From contig OX421506.1 in assembly GCA_949126835.1 (NCBI GenBank), positions 18,110,447 through 18,174,446 on the forward strand: 64,000 nt of DNA. The letters run 5' to 3'. Under the pieces are notes generated by a model, which was not told where the DNA came from, made no database searches, and saw only the letters and a list, made by a program, of their open reading frames with translations. How positions within the stretch are numbered: position 1 is the stretch's first letter; each line of letters begins with the position of its first letter. Positions 22,401 to 29,816 of this stretch are shown piece by piece. The DNA comes from Anisus vortex (lineage: Eukaryota > Mollusca > Gastropoda > Planorbidae). The translations under genes and the position numbers were made by a program.

Positions 22401-22508
22401 TTTTTATAAAGATGTACAAGATTATTAAAAGGGCTGCTTACCTAACTGAAGTTTTAAGGCGTTGCTCCAGCAGATGAAGGATAGAAATATAGCCACGAAA
22501 CCAATCAT
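5047..22508 (-). CDS. Alkaline phosphatase-like secreted protein with degenerate active site (5 exons, 3' incomplete)
   Basis: Five exons (22442-22508, 12665-12742, 11957-12093, 9319-9493, 5047-5225) join in phases 1, 1, 0 and 1 to give 212 residues without a stop. Residues 1-22 are a signal peptide. Residues 52-70 (NVILFLVEGLDSHTMSAAR) align with the alkaline phosphatase segment that normally carries GDG; residues 99-115 align with the nucleophile segment; residues 164-212 align with the region around the substrate arginine. By my alignment the metal Asp is E59, the nucleophile Ser is P105 (D104 is kept), the metal-site His is S166 and the substrate Arg is M179. C133 and C192 match the conserved disulfide pair. 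The fold is probably kept and catalysis lost. Family members are about 500 residues, so the second half is missing, presumably beyond the left edge. All splice sites look intact, which argues against a dead pseudogene. Confidence 0.82.
5310..5470 (+). mobile_element. tRNA-derived SINE, partial (plus orientation)
   Basis: A tRNA-like head (A-box-like GATGGCCGAGAGCG and B-box GATTCGAATCC) is followed by the body CTACCCAGCTCTGATGGGTA. The same body is found, mostly reversed, at about 8.7, 12.4, 15.5, 30.8, 52.3 and 59.4 kb. The 3' half is degenerate. A G run precedes it at 5288-5308. Confidence 0.75.
5520..6225 (-). mobile_element. LINE reverse transcriptase fragment (CR1/Jockey-like)
   Basis: Minus-strand translation in broken frames gives VILIDFSKAFDKVHHSSLL, WIQDFLIGKEQTVI, LSWNPHIDKIIKKS and ALVRPILEYAASVWDP. 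These are the fingers, palm and thumb signatures of non-LTR reverse transcriptases. The same family occurs on the plus strand at 53095-54700. The FADD region is missing and frames are shifted, so it is inactive. Confidence 0.8.
6226..6420 (-). mobile_element. LINE ORF2 C-terminal fragment
   Basis: Minus-strand translation reads STFTNILFFPSAIRIWNSLE and then a TFKSSLQ tail, the standard C-terminus of many non-LTR elements. It may continue the fragment at 5520-6225 or be a separate insertion. Confidence 0.6.
6421..6715 (-). mobile_element. LINE 3' end, degraded
   Basis: It is similar to 14750-14960 (on the plus strand TTTCCTGGTTTGTTCAGGCAG followed by a diverged GGATG block). It belongs to the same 3'-end family as 4640-4960 but has diverged more and lacks a clear tail. 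Confidence 0.55.
6725..6860 (-). mobile_element. SINE 3' part
   Basis: It contains CAGACCAAATTGATCATGGGGCC, GTTCACCA and GTGGCCAGCACAATGCC, the 3' body of the tRNA-derived SINE. The tRNA-like head is absent. Confidence 0.65.
6974..8529 (+). mobile_element. hAT transposon with GCGGCCCGCGGGCC subterminal motif (defective)
   Basis: The ends read AAGGGGTCTCCAAACT and AGTTTGGAGACCCCTG, so the TIR matches except for the first base. They are flanked by an exact 8-bp duplication GCCTAAGA (6966-6973 and 8530-8537). Plus-strand frames at 7442-7660 (HCIIHQQALCAK, LPYYTALRWLS) and 7998-8246 (FETDVASCPDELQLEVIELQ, then FVTTYLRQEQF) are pieces of a GTF2IRD2-like hAT transposase. Stops and frameshifts separate them. 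Confidence 0.9.
8700..8815 (-). mobile_element. SINE head fragment
   Basis: It contains CACCCTCCAGCCCCGAGAACAAATC, a B-box complement (GGATTCAAACCC) and GGCTTGGCCACC, as in the tRNA-derived SINE read on the minus strand. The 3' body is lacking. Confidence 0.6.
8879..9297. repeat. GC-rich inverted-end repeat, copy 1
   Basis: About 420 bp, far more GC-rich than the surrounding sequence. The ends, CCATGGCGTAACGTAT and the reverse complement of ATACGTTGAGGCCCATGG, resemble imperfect TIRs. The inside matches 33798-34160 in opposite orientation (shared blocks include CACCCGGTAGCA, ATGCATCCAGGCA and GGAGGAAGCAATGGACG-type sequence). It is probably a non-autonomous DNA element. Frames across it are not conserved between copies, so I do not call a gene. 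Confidence 0.6.
9319..9493 (-). CDS. Exon 4 of the phosphatase-like gene (nucleophile exon, Ser replaced by Pro)
   Basis: The acceptor TTGTTCTTGTGCAG lies just above 9493 and the donor GTAAGT starts at 9318. The exon is 175 nt: 58 codons (residues 95-152) plus one base. It starts in phase 0, which matches the end of exon 3. DQMVADPAAASSSIFSG aligns with the alkaline phosphatase nucleophile motif (VxDSAxTATA...G). The Asp is kept but the phosphoserine position is Pro. NNTC (C133) matches the first Cys of the structural disulfide. Confidence 0.85.
9663..9700. repeat. Short palindrome made of hAT-type ends
   Basis: GGCGTAGCCAGG is followed within a few bases by CCTTGGCTACG. These are the two terminal repeats seen at the ends of the 33153-37464 element, here almost abutting. 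It may be the remnant of an element that lost nearly all of its inside. Confidence 0.4.
9795..10466. repeat. 28-bp minisatellite
   Basis: About 24 diverged copies of a unit close to AACATTGTTTTCAACAAAACATAACAAT, written here as a 28-base period. Copies drift in length and sequence. The array lies in intron 3 of the phosphatase-like gene. There are no unique spacers, so it is not CRISPR-like. A short outlying piece of the same unit is at 11172-11222. Confidence 0.85.
10467..11171. other. Intron 3 sequence, no further feature seen
   Basis: AT-rich intronic sequence between the minisatellite and its outlier. A GC-box-like stretch (GTGGGCGGGGCTTAGG, near 10548) stands out, but I can give it no role. 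Confidence 0.4.
11172..11222. repeat. Outlying fragment of the 28-bp minisatellite
   Basis: About two units (CATAACAGTAACATTGTTTTC and a second, CATTGTTTTC-ending copy) lie 700 bp from the main array. Confidence 0.6.
11325..11640 (-). mobile_element. LINE 3' end with (ATAAG) tail
   Basis: Well preserved: the minus strand ends in ...GAAGGGGCGTCTGTAAGATAT followed by ATAAG units. The coding end reads FFPSGIRAWNGLPK-type sequence with one change. It has the same orientation as the copies at 4640, 6421, 14695 and 32105. Confidence 0.7.
11957..12093 (-). CDS. Exon 3 of the phosphatase-like gene (first metal-site exon)
   Basis: The acceptor TTTCTATCCACAG lies above 12093 and the donor GTAGGC starts at 11956. 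The exon is 137 nt: two bases complete Val 49, then 45 codons (residues 50-94). NVILFLVEGLDSHTMSAARKV matches the start of the alkaline phosphatase core (NVIxFLGDGMGxxTxxAAR), with Val-Glu in place of Gly-Asp at the metal-binding position. LDSF near the end matches the MDxFP turn. Confidence 0.87.
12383..12585 (-). mobile_element. tRNA-derived SINE in intron 2
   Basis: Nearly full length. On the plus strand it shows GCTGGTGAAGCAGCGTTCACC, GTGGCCAGCA, CATCAGAGCTGGGTTGACTC, CACCCTC and the B-box complement GGATTCGAACCC. It lies 80 bp from exon 2. Confidence 0.85.
12665..12742 (-). CDS. Exon 2 of the phosphatase-like gene
   Basis: The acceptor TTCTCTCGTTTTCAG lies above 12742 and the donor GTAAGA starts at 12664. 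The exon is 78 nt and codes for PLERLESLYKLL followed by IRERLLNGFFNVK (residues 24-48), with split codons on both sides. It corresponds to the helical segment that precedes the core in alkaline phosphatases. The phases fit both neighbours, which is the main support for so short an exon. Confidence 0.8.
12955..13330. other. Unclassified intronic stretch, possible LINE tail and C run
   Basis: It begins with ATAAGATAAGACAAGATAGG, which resembles the ATAAG tail of the local LINE family. A C run occupies 13309-13321. No gene is visible. Confidence 0.35.
13580..13908. repeat. MITE-like element with GGCCGGCTC ends
   Basis: The left end AAGGACCGGCTC and right end GAGCCGGCCCTT are inverted repeats with one mismatch. 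Flanks TATACATG and TACATATG are 6/8 alike. Subterminal GCCCTAGGCG occurs at both ends. Matching end sequence flanks the hAT copy at 1750-3280. There is no coding capacity. Confidence 0.6.
13915..14083 (+). pseudogene. LINE endonuclease end fragment
   Basis: The frame ends with LSSDHLPIHLKVN, the SDHxP motif that closes the endonuclease/exonuclease/phosphatase domain of non-LTR elements. Nothing of the reverse transcriptase follows. Confidence 0.6.
14084..14694. other. Intron sequence with a stray hAT end
   Basis: ACCAGGGGTCGGCAAC at about 14251-14266 matches the end of the hAT-like element at 35890-37208. No partner end or gene was recognised. Confidence 0.4.
14695..15060 (-). mobile_element. 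LINE 3' end
   Basis: Minus-strand translation over 14760-14850 reads FFPSDIRAWNGLPEQARKV and then a LTSFEI tail, a clear non-LTR reverse-transcriptase C-terminus. The 3' UTR follows. It is the best coding example of the local 3'-end family. Confidence 0.75.
15500..15763 (-). mobile_element. tRNA-derived SINE, full-length copy
   Basis: On the plus strand it runs from ATCCCGTCAGACCAAATTGATC to the complement of the tRNA-like head. The B-box complement is GGATTCGAACCCTGG and the A-box region complement is CGGCACGCCAGCAGAACGC. At about 260 bp it is the reference copy for the family in this window. Apparent frames across it are not genes. Confidence 0.88.
16190..17260. repeat. AGGCCT-palindrome-rich island
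   Basis: The palindrome AGGCCT, usually as TAGGCCTA or AGGCCTATA, occurs about fifteen times in about 1 kb, amid TATAGCC and GCCTATA runs. There is no fixed period, so it is not an ordinary tandem repeat. A second, smaller cluster is at 18840-19085. (TA)n occupies 16441-16471. Confidence 0.7.
17261..18130. other. Intron 1 sequence, no gene seen
   Basis: AT-rich. Near 17958-17985 a hairpin-forming CCCGGCGTCGCTCGGG lies downstream of AACAAGCTAAATAG, a phrase repeated before the tandem repeats near 25.6 and 28.9 kb. It is probably the end of a dispersed element. Confidence 0.4.
18134..18175 (-). mobile_element. Second tRNA-like SINE family, fragment
   Basis: GAATCGAATCCGGGTCGCCCGCAGGACAGTC resembles the minus-strand tRNA-like heads at about 24590 and 25010 (B-box complement next to GTCGCCCGCxxGGCAGTC). 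Confidence 0.5.
18840..19085. repeat. Second AGGCCT-rich cluster
   Basis: Several TAGGCCTA and TAGTAGGCCTACTAG palindromes occur here. The cluster is cut by insertion of the hAT element that starts at 19098. Confidence 0.6.
19098..20929 (-). mobile_element. hAT transposon, GTF2IRD2-like family, copy 2 (defective)
   Basis: The TIRs CAGTGATGGCGAACC and GGTTCGCCATCACTG match fully, and the 8-bp target duplication GTCTATAT is exact (19090-19097 and 20930-20937). Minus-strand fragments include DASGFKKFYFQEAKHPV, LHCIIHQEALCARDSSKK (20337-20549) and the region 19877-20194. Stops break the protein. It is 1832 bp against 1531 bp for copy 1, in the same orientation. Confidence 0.92.
20940..22110. other. 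Intron 1 sequence with (TA)n, no gene seen
   Basis: AT-rich. (TA)n is at about 21724-21754. No feature is recognised beyond simple repeats. Confidence 0.4.
22112..22370 (-). mobile_element. Possible LINE 3' UTR remnant
   Basis: AAGATAAGATTACTTTATTGATCC resembles the reversed end of LINE 3' UTRs that finish with short repeat tails (complement: TTATCTTATTT after TAAAG). There is no coding sequence. Confidence 0.3.
22442..22508 (-). CDS. Exon 1 of the phosphatase-like gene (signal peptide)
   Basis: ATG at 22508-22506 opens 22 codons, MIGFVAIFLSFICWSNAL then KLQL, plus one base. The donor GTAAGC starts at 22441. The hydrophobic core and the SNA end fit a signal peptide cut near residue 17. The leftover G joins AG of exon 2 to make Glu. 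I chose this exon because its phase, strand and secretory character fit exon 2. Intron 1 would be 9.7 kb. Confidence 0.72.
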
Positions 22509-22577
22509 TTTTTACAAATATAGTGTTGTAGTCTTAATGTACGCATGAACCAAAAAAACTATTCACCCAACAGAATT

Positions 22578-22588
22578 GGTTTATTATA
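22578..22588 (-). promoter_or_regulatory. Possible TATA box of the phosphatase-like gene
   Basis: TATAATAAACC on the minus strand, about 70 bp upstream of the ATG. The position is plausible for a short 5' UTR. There is no other support, and the region is AT-rich. Confidence 0.3.
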
Positions 22589-22589
22589 T

Positions 22590-24105
22590 TCCCAAACAAC
22601 TATTTGACTATTAAATATTACATGTCCAGTTGTAACATGTTTCTGCTCATTATTTTAAAGTTTTTATTTCGAGTTATGACCCACTAAATTTTTTTTTCTA
22701 ATTCAGGAAAGGACAGGGGTCGTTCATATTAAAACCACATCCGCAAAATATCACCAAAATGTATACATAGACTCCAGTTTTTTTTTCATTTATATCATTT
22801 AAAATTATTCTATTTACGCATGGATTGTCTCTGTAAAAACTAACAGACATGTCTTGTGTTTCTTGTCTTGCTTTTTTTTTTTACCCATTTGAAAAATGGA
22901 AACTCGTCCAAGACAGTAATTGTAAATTGTAAATGATAAAACAACTGTTGATTATATCTTTTCTGTCTGTGACTGTTGACAGCACATAGAACTGTTCACA
23001 ACGGGATATGCACTATTCAAGTATTATTATGATTAAGTAGCACAAAAAAAAGTTACGTCTTAATCATATTCATCACTTCGATATCTTTTCTTTTTTTTTT
23101 ATTTACCAGAGACTATTATAAGTTGTCCCGTTTGCTTTAATATTTCTGCTATTTGATGAATCAAATGTCTTCTTTTCGGAATTCCCGATTCCCTTTTGTA
23201 CTGTACACTTCTGTTTTAGTTAATCGCGACGATTTTGTCAATGAAAAAGTAAAATGAATTCGAAAGTTGTATGCAGTTTAAAAAAACACTAGCTTATGAG
23301 GAAATGTCTATCAATTCATTTCCTTTTCTATTAATTGTAAATTTTTGCTTTATTACATTAATTTTAAGTAATAGTAACCAAGTGTTTTAATTATTTAATC
23401 GATTCACGTCGCTATTGAGAACATTTTTACTCCCTTTCTATTAACTTGCAATGTCTGTCTGTCTGCTTGCTTGTAATCTGCTTGGATGTTTGTTAGCAAA
23501 ACTTTGCATCGATTTTTCGACCACTCCCCGTAGTCCAATCGAGCTGAACTTAGGCAGCAGACTTGTCCCGACTAACAATACACTCTATCAAATTTTCAGC
23601 ATCATAGCCTATGTAATAGTTACGAATTCCTTCGACCAATTTGCGAATCGAAGATTATATTTCACGTAAATTATGGCTCCTTCTACCGGAAGAGACGAAA
23701 GTAAATAAAATTTTCGGATATGTTCGTTTTTGCGAAAAAATAGAATGAAAACGATACAATGTATCTTTTTATGGTTTTTTCGAACCAAAGCTAGAAAAAA
23801 AAAGGATGCGCAAAATTTTATTGTGGAAATTCATAAGATATAATGTATACTTATATTTTTTTTAATCTATCAAAATATAAATTAAATATAAACTTAGTTT
23901 ACAAAGAAAAGGAGTATAATAAAAACTTAGTTTTTTTATGGGTTAGTTTATTTAATTAGCAACTTTAAACAATTAAAAAAAAAAGAACAAAAAATTTATA
24001 CCGAAAGAAACTTTCTCACTTCATTTTTTATTGTATTTTTTTTTCTCTCTTAGCAAAAACATTGAAGTCATTCGTTACTTCGTCATTTTGACGGGAATAA
24101 CCACT
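22590..24105. other. AT-rich sequence with an unclassified dispersed repeat
   Basis: From about 23440 to 23700 a less AT-rich stretch (TGTCTGTCTGTCTGCTTGCTTG, CGACCACTCCCCGTAGTCC) looks like the head of a dispersed repeat. The phrase near 24070 (CATTTTGACGGG, CCACTAGT) recurs in reverse near 33280. No gene is seen. Confidence 0.35.
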
Positions 24106-24170
24106 AGTATATATATATACACCAATATATATACATCTATATAGTATATATATATATATATATATATATA
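24106..24170. repeat. (TA)n microsatellite cluster
   Basis: Interrupted TA runs, with another shorter one near 24457. Confidence 0.8.
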
Positions 24171-24589
24171 TTGGTCCAGTTACATTATAATTATATCCTC
24201 GGACCACACAGAGAGAAAGAAAGAGAAAGAGACTCGTACGTCCTTTATTTATGTACTCCGGATCTTTTTCTTGTGGTTGTTAAATATAGTCAATGCTTCA
24301 GCCTGGAGTGAAAAATCGAAACGGAAACTGGTGAACATTTTTCACAAACAAGAATATATGTATTAGTGTTAACGCAATTTAGGCTCCGTGTAAGTTTTGA
24401 TTCATTAGATGTCTATTATGTTTGCATAGAACATATCCATATTATTATTCTCTCTATATATATAGTAAGGTAGGTAGATAAGTAGGTAGGTAGTTGGGTA
24501 GGTAAATCTAAAAAGATATGTATATATGTATGTATAGACATATATTTAGAGAGAAAGACTGAAAAAGAGACAAAAACAAGATATCAGTG

Positions 24590-24660
24590 TGGAATCGACC
24601 CCAGGTCGCCCGCATGGCAGTCGGATAAACTAATCACTCAGCTAGGGAATGCCCGGGGAA
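24590..24660 (-). mobile_element. Second tRNA-like SINE family, copy
   Basis: Read on the minus strand it gives CTAGCTGAGTGATTAGTTTA (A-box-like), GCATGCGGGCGACC and GGTCGATTCC (B-box-like). It matches 25010-25075. Confidence 0.6.
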
Positions 24661-25009
24661 ATATTAAATAGGCTTATAGCAACAGAAAAACATGTTATAA
24701 AATGCAATGAAAATAAAGCTATAATAATATTAAAAATATAATTAGTATTATTTAATAAAAAAAGTATAAGAAAGTAATTTAAAATAAATATTGTAATCAG
24801 GTAAAAAAAAAGTATGTCTTTTTATTTAACGAAAAGTTAGGACTATCCCTGTGGATGAGAATCAAACACCCGTCTTACGCTTGCGTCTAAAATATAATTA
24901 TCATATTATATTAACTAAAAACATTTTAAGAAAGATTTAAGTCCTAAAGATCATACATTCTTTGATAAAAATTTATGGAATTTATACCAAAAAAAAAGTA
25001 GTAGATATC

Positions 25010-25078
25010 AGAGCGGAATCGACCAAGGTTCGCCCGCTTGGCAGTCGGATAAATTGACCACTCACCTATGGAATACAA
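25010..25078 (-). mobile_element. Second tRNA-like SINE family, copy
   Basis: Homologous to 24590-24660, with GAATCGACCAAGGTTCGCCC and GGCAGTCGGATAAATTGACC. The 350 bp between the two copies also share the phrase TAGTAGATATCAGAG or AGATATCAGTG. Confidence 0.6.
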
Positions 25079-25154
25079 ATGCCTAAAGCTAGATTGCATA
25101 AGTAAAATATGACACAAATAGGTCAGATGTCTCCAAAGTAACCAATGTGGATCG

Positions 25155-25189
25155 GAATCTATACACACACACACACACACAAATAAACA

Positions 25190-25220
<31 letters not shown>

Positions 25221-25651
25221 GGAGATAAATAAATAGAAAGATAGATAGTTGGATAGATAGCTAGATAGAAAGATAGATGTAAAGATATTCAAATTGATTG
25301 ATAGATAGATAAAATATACATTTAGAGAACGAGATAAAGACTGAAAAAGAGACACCTACAAGCCTTTTTCCAATAAAATCGGAAATTGCAGATTGTTCGT
25401 CTTGAGCTATAGGCATTGGTTCAGCCTGGCGTAAGGAAACAAAAAAAAATATTAATTTACTACAAAAGCGACATTAGAATAGTAGTCATTTTAAACAGTT
25501 ATTATCTCCCTTTATATAATGTCAACGCTTAAAGTTCCATTGAAAAATTGGGACTCCCAAAATGGTACATAATATATTAAGTAGGCTTTAATAGAAATAT
25601 ATATAAGATATAACAAGCTAAATAACCCGGCGTATATATAGGCTACATATA

Positions 25652-25698
<47 letters not shown>

Positions 25699-25756
25699 AG
25701 AGAGAGACAGAGAAAGATAAAGAAAGATATATAAATAGTTAGAATCTATATACACC
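25155..25756. repeat. Tandem repeat of about 540 bp, unit 1
   Basis: (CA)n, (GA)n and GATA-rich segments are followed by a unique core (GAGAACGAGATAAAGACTG ... CAAGCCTTTTTCCAATAAAATC ... AATGTCAACGCTT) and then (TA)n. The core recurs at 28632-29030 and 29175-29575. The 25757-28479 transposon sits in the CA/TA boundary of this array. Confidence 0.85.
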
Positions 25757-28479
25757 AGGGTGTCCCAAAAAAATGAAGTTTTGAAATGTTGATGTCTCAC
25801 CCCACAGAATATGTCTGTATGGTAACAGTAGTTAACCTGCAAAATTTCAGCTCATTTGGACAATGTTTAGAGGTTCCCCAAGAGGTTTAAAGTTCCAGAT
25901 TTTGGTGTAAAATCATTCGCGGTCAAATCTAATACAGCGTTAATGTTGCATTATATGCGAAACTGATATATTAAGTAACAAATTGATGCTTAGTATTGTT
26001 TATAATATTAAATGAAACAAAATATATAAATCTTGAATGGTTTATATTTTTAAATTTGAAATTTAAGTAAAAAATTATGAAAAAAAAAGTTTTAATCATT
26101 TTGTCAAGTTAATTCTTGAAAGAATGTCAATCTGCTTGAAAAATAATAATAAGCAATGCAATTAAGCATTCCTAATATTTATCTTGTACTTTGTACTGTA
26201 GGGTAGACAAAAATTTAAAAAAGTTCTTCAAATTTAAATTTTAGCCAGCTGTTCACGATTACATTCTGCAAAATTTTTCCGATGTTTGTCAACCACTTGG
26301 AGCAAAAATTGTTTTGTTCTTCGTCCTTGGTGATACTGTCATTGAAATTTTGTATCAATGCTACACCTCGCTCTGCAGAGTCATTGATACAAGCCAGATT
26401 CTTTACAAAATCTGCTGCAACTTTAAAAGATGGTGTATCTGACCATGCTTCAACAGGAACATCTAGAAAACTGGCATCAATGTTGGATGTTTCAAAAAAT
26501 GTGGTAGAAGCACGCAAATCAACAACACTTTTTGGTAGAGTTTTTATGAGATGCGGTCCACGTTCTGATTGCATTGTCCGAACAAGGCCAGTTTTTTCTT
26601 TGTCCGACAAAAGGGTTGAAAATAACGCAAGCGTCGACAGTTCCGGACTCAAGTACCACGAGTGACGCACCATCATTTTCAATCCAGTCGATTGAAGAAC
26701 AGCATCATCATATTCGTATAAACGCTGTATCAACAAGGTATCATTCACAGGTGCATCTGCGGTGAGCCTGCATGAAAACCATGATTGAAGATAAACACCT
26801 ATGGTAAACCGATTAAAGCGCTGAATACCTTGTAATTCTCGAGCTGTTAACTGAAAGATGGTTTCGTTGCCTGCAAACAATAGTTCGATTTTCAATGCAT
26901 AGATTGCTTTTGCCATCCACCTTGCCCTATGTAGGGCACCAGGTCTGCGAATGCTGACATCAACCTCCAACCCAACCATTTGTGCAGCAAGCAGAAGAAA
27001 TTCCAAATAATCATCACGTGGATGACTGACCTCAAGTTCTTTAATCGAATCGGACACGATTATCAAAGGGGCGGATCTGGCTTCGGGTGTGTGGTTTAAT
27101 TCTGGCCATTTTTCTCGAAACCTCTTAAAAAACAAAATCTCTGGTCCAGTGGATGGTCCAAGACAAACATTAAATGCATCGGAAAGGAGTACTTCCAACA
27201 TGTGATGACGGCATGCCATCCATAATAGATTACGTCCCAGGGCTACTTCTAACAGAGTGCAAGCTCCATTGAGTCTTCCAGTATTGGAAGCCGTAGTGTC
27301 GAAGCACATGCCGATGACCAAAGATTCTCACTTCCACGATTTAATATGTTCATAGACTGCATCAGCAGCTGCCCGTCCTGACCCGGATGCTAACTTGGGA
27401 ACACCAAGAAGCTTTGTAGTGCCATCGACAAGTGATGATAGCAGGACAGGTAATCGATCGACGTTGTTGGTAACCTCTTCGGTAACATCAGGCAATAGCT
27501 TACCATCCCAATGAACAATTGATTTTGAGGGAATATAGTCTTCTTTTATACGTGCTGCAGCTTGTTGACGACGAAGCTTGCGATGACGATGCATTGTGCT
27601 CTTGGAAAATACTGTGTCAGATGTCAGAACACCAGCTTCGTTGAATGCGGATGCAAGTATCATTGTAGATTTTCTAATGCTGGTGTTTGTTCTGTCCAGC
27701 ACTGCAGCAACTTTTGGTGATATGATGCTTCGTCTGCGATGTCGTGTTGCAGAATTAGTTTTGCTTGAGGATGCTGATTGGATGACAAATTCTTCATCAG
27801 GTTCTGCATCGTCACTGGAATCCCGACAAATGGATGATGTCATTGAATGTGTGTCTGTATCACTGTCAGAACCACCTACATCCAGTTGCTGTTCTATGTC
27901 TACTGCTGACTCTACACTTGAACCTGATGGTAACCCATGGTGATGTAGCATCTTTTGCTGCATCACCAACATCCCTGATAAATTGTTTCTGACGCTCAGC
28001 AACTCGTTTTTCTTTAGCAGCAAGCTTTTTGTCCACAGATCCAATTGATCCTGTTCTTCTTTTTTTTTGGAACTTCAAAAACTGCTTAGTTTAAAACAAT
28101 CAAATCTTCAAAAAATATGCACAAGTTTTGCACATTAGGTATTTTATTTGTTTTCTCGCATTTATTACATTTTCTAATTAAGAATCACACAATTTCAACT
28201 CTAGTTAATGGTAGCAATGAGGTAAATATAAGTATATTTAAACTTCATTTTATTCATATATGGCATGCAAAAACTGCAAGTTATTTGAGCCACGATTCGT
28301 CTGGATTTTTATGTTGGCCTAATACTGGAATTTTAAAAGCTCTTGGGGGACCTCTAAATGTTGTTCAAATGAGCTACAACTTCACCAATTCACTCATTGT
28401 ACCCAAGAGACACATTTCAGGGGGTGAGACACCAAAGATTAAAAAAAAATATTTTTTTTAGCATTTCTGGGACACCCTA
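25757..28479 (-). mobile_element. 2.7-kb DNA transposon with long TIRs, superfamily not assigned
   Basis: The left end AGGGTGTCCCAAAAAAATG and right end complement AGGGTGTCCCAGAAATG start inverted repeats that can be followed for about 150 bp. Shared inner blocks include TGTCTCACCCC, CAGCTCATTTG versus TAGCTCATTTG, and TTTAGAGGT followed by CCCCAAGAG. Flanks suggest a target duplication of 6-7 bp (TATACA or TATACAC), but the site is CA/TA-rich so this is uncertain. The inside encodes one transposase on the minus strand, broken by one frameshift and one stop. The host sequence is a tandem repeat, so the empty site can be read from unit 2 near 29022. Confidence 0.85.
26215..28078 (-). pseudogene. 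Transposase of unassigned family (one frameshift, one stop)
   Basis: The N-terminus begins at 28078 with a basic segment (MKFQKKRRTGSIGSVDKK). Near 27930 the reading frame shifts, and the protein continues in the frame of 27328-28044 with an acidic Ser/Asp-rich linker and then a conserved core (RKSTMILASAFNEAGV, SIVHWDGKLLPDV). At 27330-27328 a TGA interrupts it after HIKSWK. The same frame resumes at once and runs to 26215, with CFDTTASNTGRLNGACTLLE and ACRHHMLEVL. An Asp motif followed by CxxH about 30 residues later is shared by RNase H-fold transposases such as hAT. I recall similar uncharacterised proteins in many invertebrates, but I cannot name the superfamily. Expected full length is about 620 residues. 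Confidence 0.75.
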
Positions 28480-28491
28480 ATATACACACAC

Positions 28492-28524
<33 letters not shown>

Positions 28525-29514
28525 TAGTGAGAGAGATAACTAAATAGAAAGATAAATAGATAGTTAGATAGATAGATGGATAGAAAGATAGTAGTAAAGA
28601 TATTAAAATTGATTGATTAGATAAAATATACATTTAGAGAACGAGATAAAGACTGAAAAAGAGACACCTACAAGCCTTTTTCCAATAAAATCGGAAATTG
28701 CAGATTGTTCGTCTTGAGCTATAGGCATTGGTTCAGCCTGGCGTAAGGAAACAAAAAAAATATTAATTTACTACAAAAGCGACATTAGAATAGTAGTCAT
28801 TTTAAACAGTTATTATCTCCCTTTATATAATGTCAACGCTTGAAGTTCCATTGAAAAATTGGGACTCCCAAAATGGTACATAATATATTAAGTAGGCTTA
28901 AATAGAAATATATATAAGATATAACAAGCTAAATAACCCGGCGTATATATAGGCTACATATATATATATATATTGAGAGAGAGGCAGAGAAAGATAAAGA
29001 AAGATATATAAATAGTTAGAATCTATACACACACACACATATATATATATATATAGAGAGAGAGATAGTGAGAGAGATAACTAAATAGAAAGATAAATAG
29101 ATAGTTAGATAGATAGATGGATAGAAAGATAGTAGTAAAGATATTAAAATTGATTGATTAGATAAAATATACATTTAGAGAACGAGATAAAGACTGAAAA
29201 AGAGACACCTACAAGCCTTTTTCCAATAAAATCGGAAATTGCAGATTGTTCGTCTTGAGCTATAGGCATTGGTTCAGCCTGGCGTAAGGAAACAAAAAAA
29301 AAAATTAATTTACTACAAAAGCGACATTAGAATGGTAGTCATTTTAAACAGTTTTTATCTCCCTTTATATAATGTCAACGCTTGAAGTTCATTGAAAAAT
29401 TGGGACTCCCAAAATGGTACATATATTAAGTAGACTTTAATAAAAAATATATATAATATATAAAAAGCTAAAAAACCCAGCGCATATATAGGCTACATAT
29501 ATATATATATATGG

Positions 29515-29571
<57 letters not shown>

Positions 29572-29580
29572 GAGAGAGAG
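28480..29580. repeat. Tandem repeat of about 540 bp, units 2 and 3
   Basis: Two further copies of the unit seen at 25155-25756. The second and third cores are nearly identical over about 380 bp. Each ends in AACAAGCTAAATAACCCGGCG (AAAAGCTAAAAAACCCAGCG in the last) and (TA)n. A long (TA)n closes the array at about 29495-29573. Confidence 0.85.
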
Positions 29581-29816
29581 GGAGGTTAAATGCAAAAAGT
29601 AATCAATAATATCAATATATATCAATAATAGTGTGTTATAAATGTATTTTTCCCAAAAAATCTTTTAGTTCAATAAAAATTTGCCTTTAGTGACCTTTAA
29701 TTATTTTTGTAGCCAAATGTCAAATTTTCCCTTCTATAATAAAAAAAAAAGTAAAAGTAATGCTTGAATGTTTGTTGGCGTGGGCTCATCAAGTTATACT
29801 CATCACTATCTTCATC
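29581..29816. other. AT-rich spacer, no gene seen
   Basis: No feature is recognised. Confidence 0.4.
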
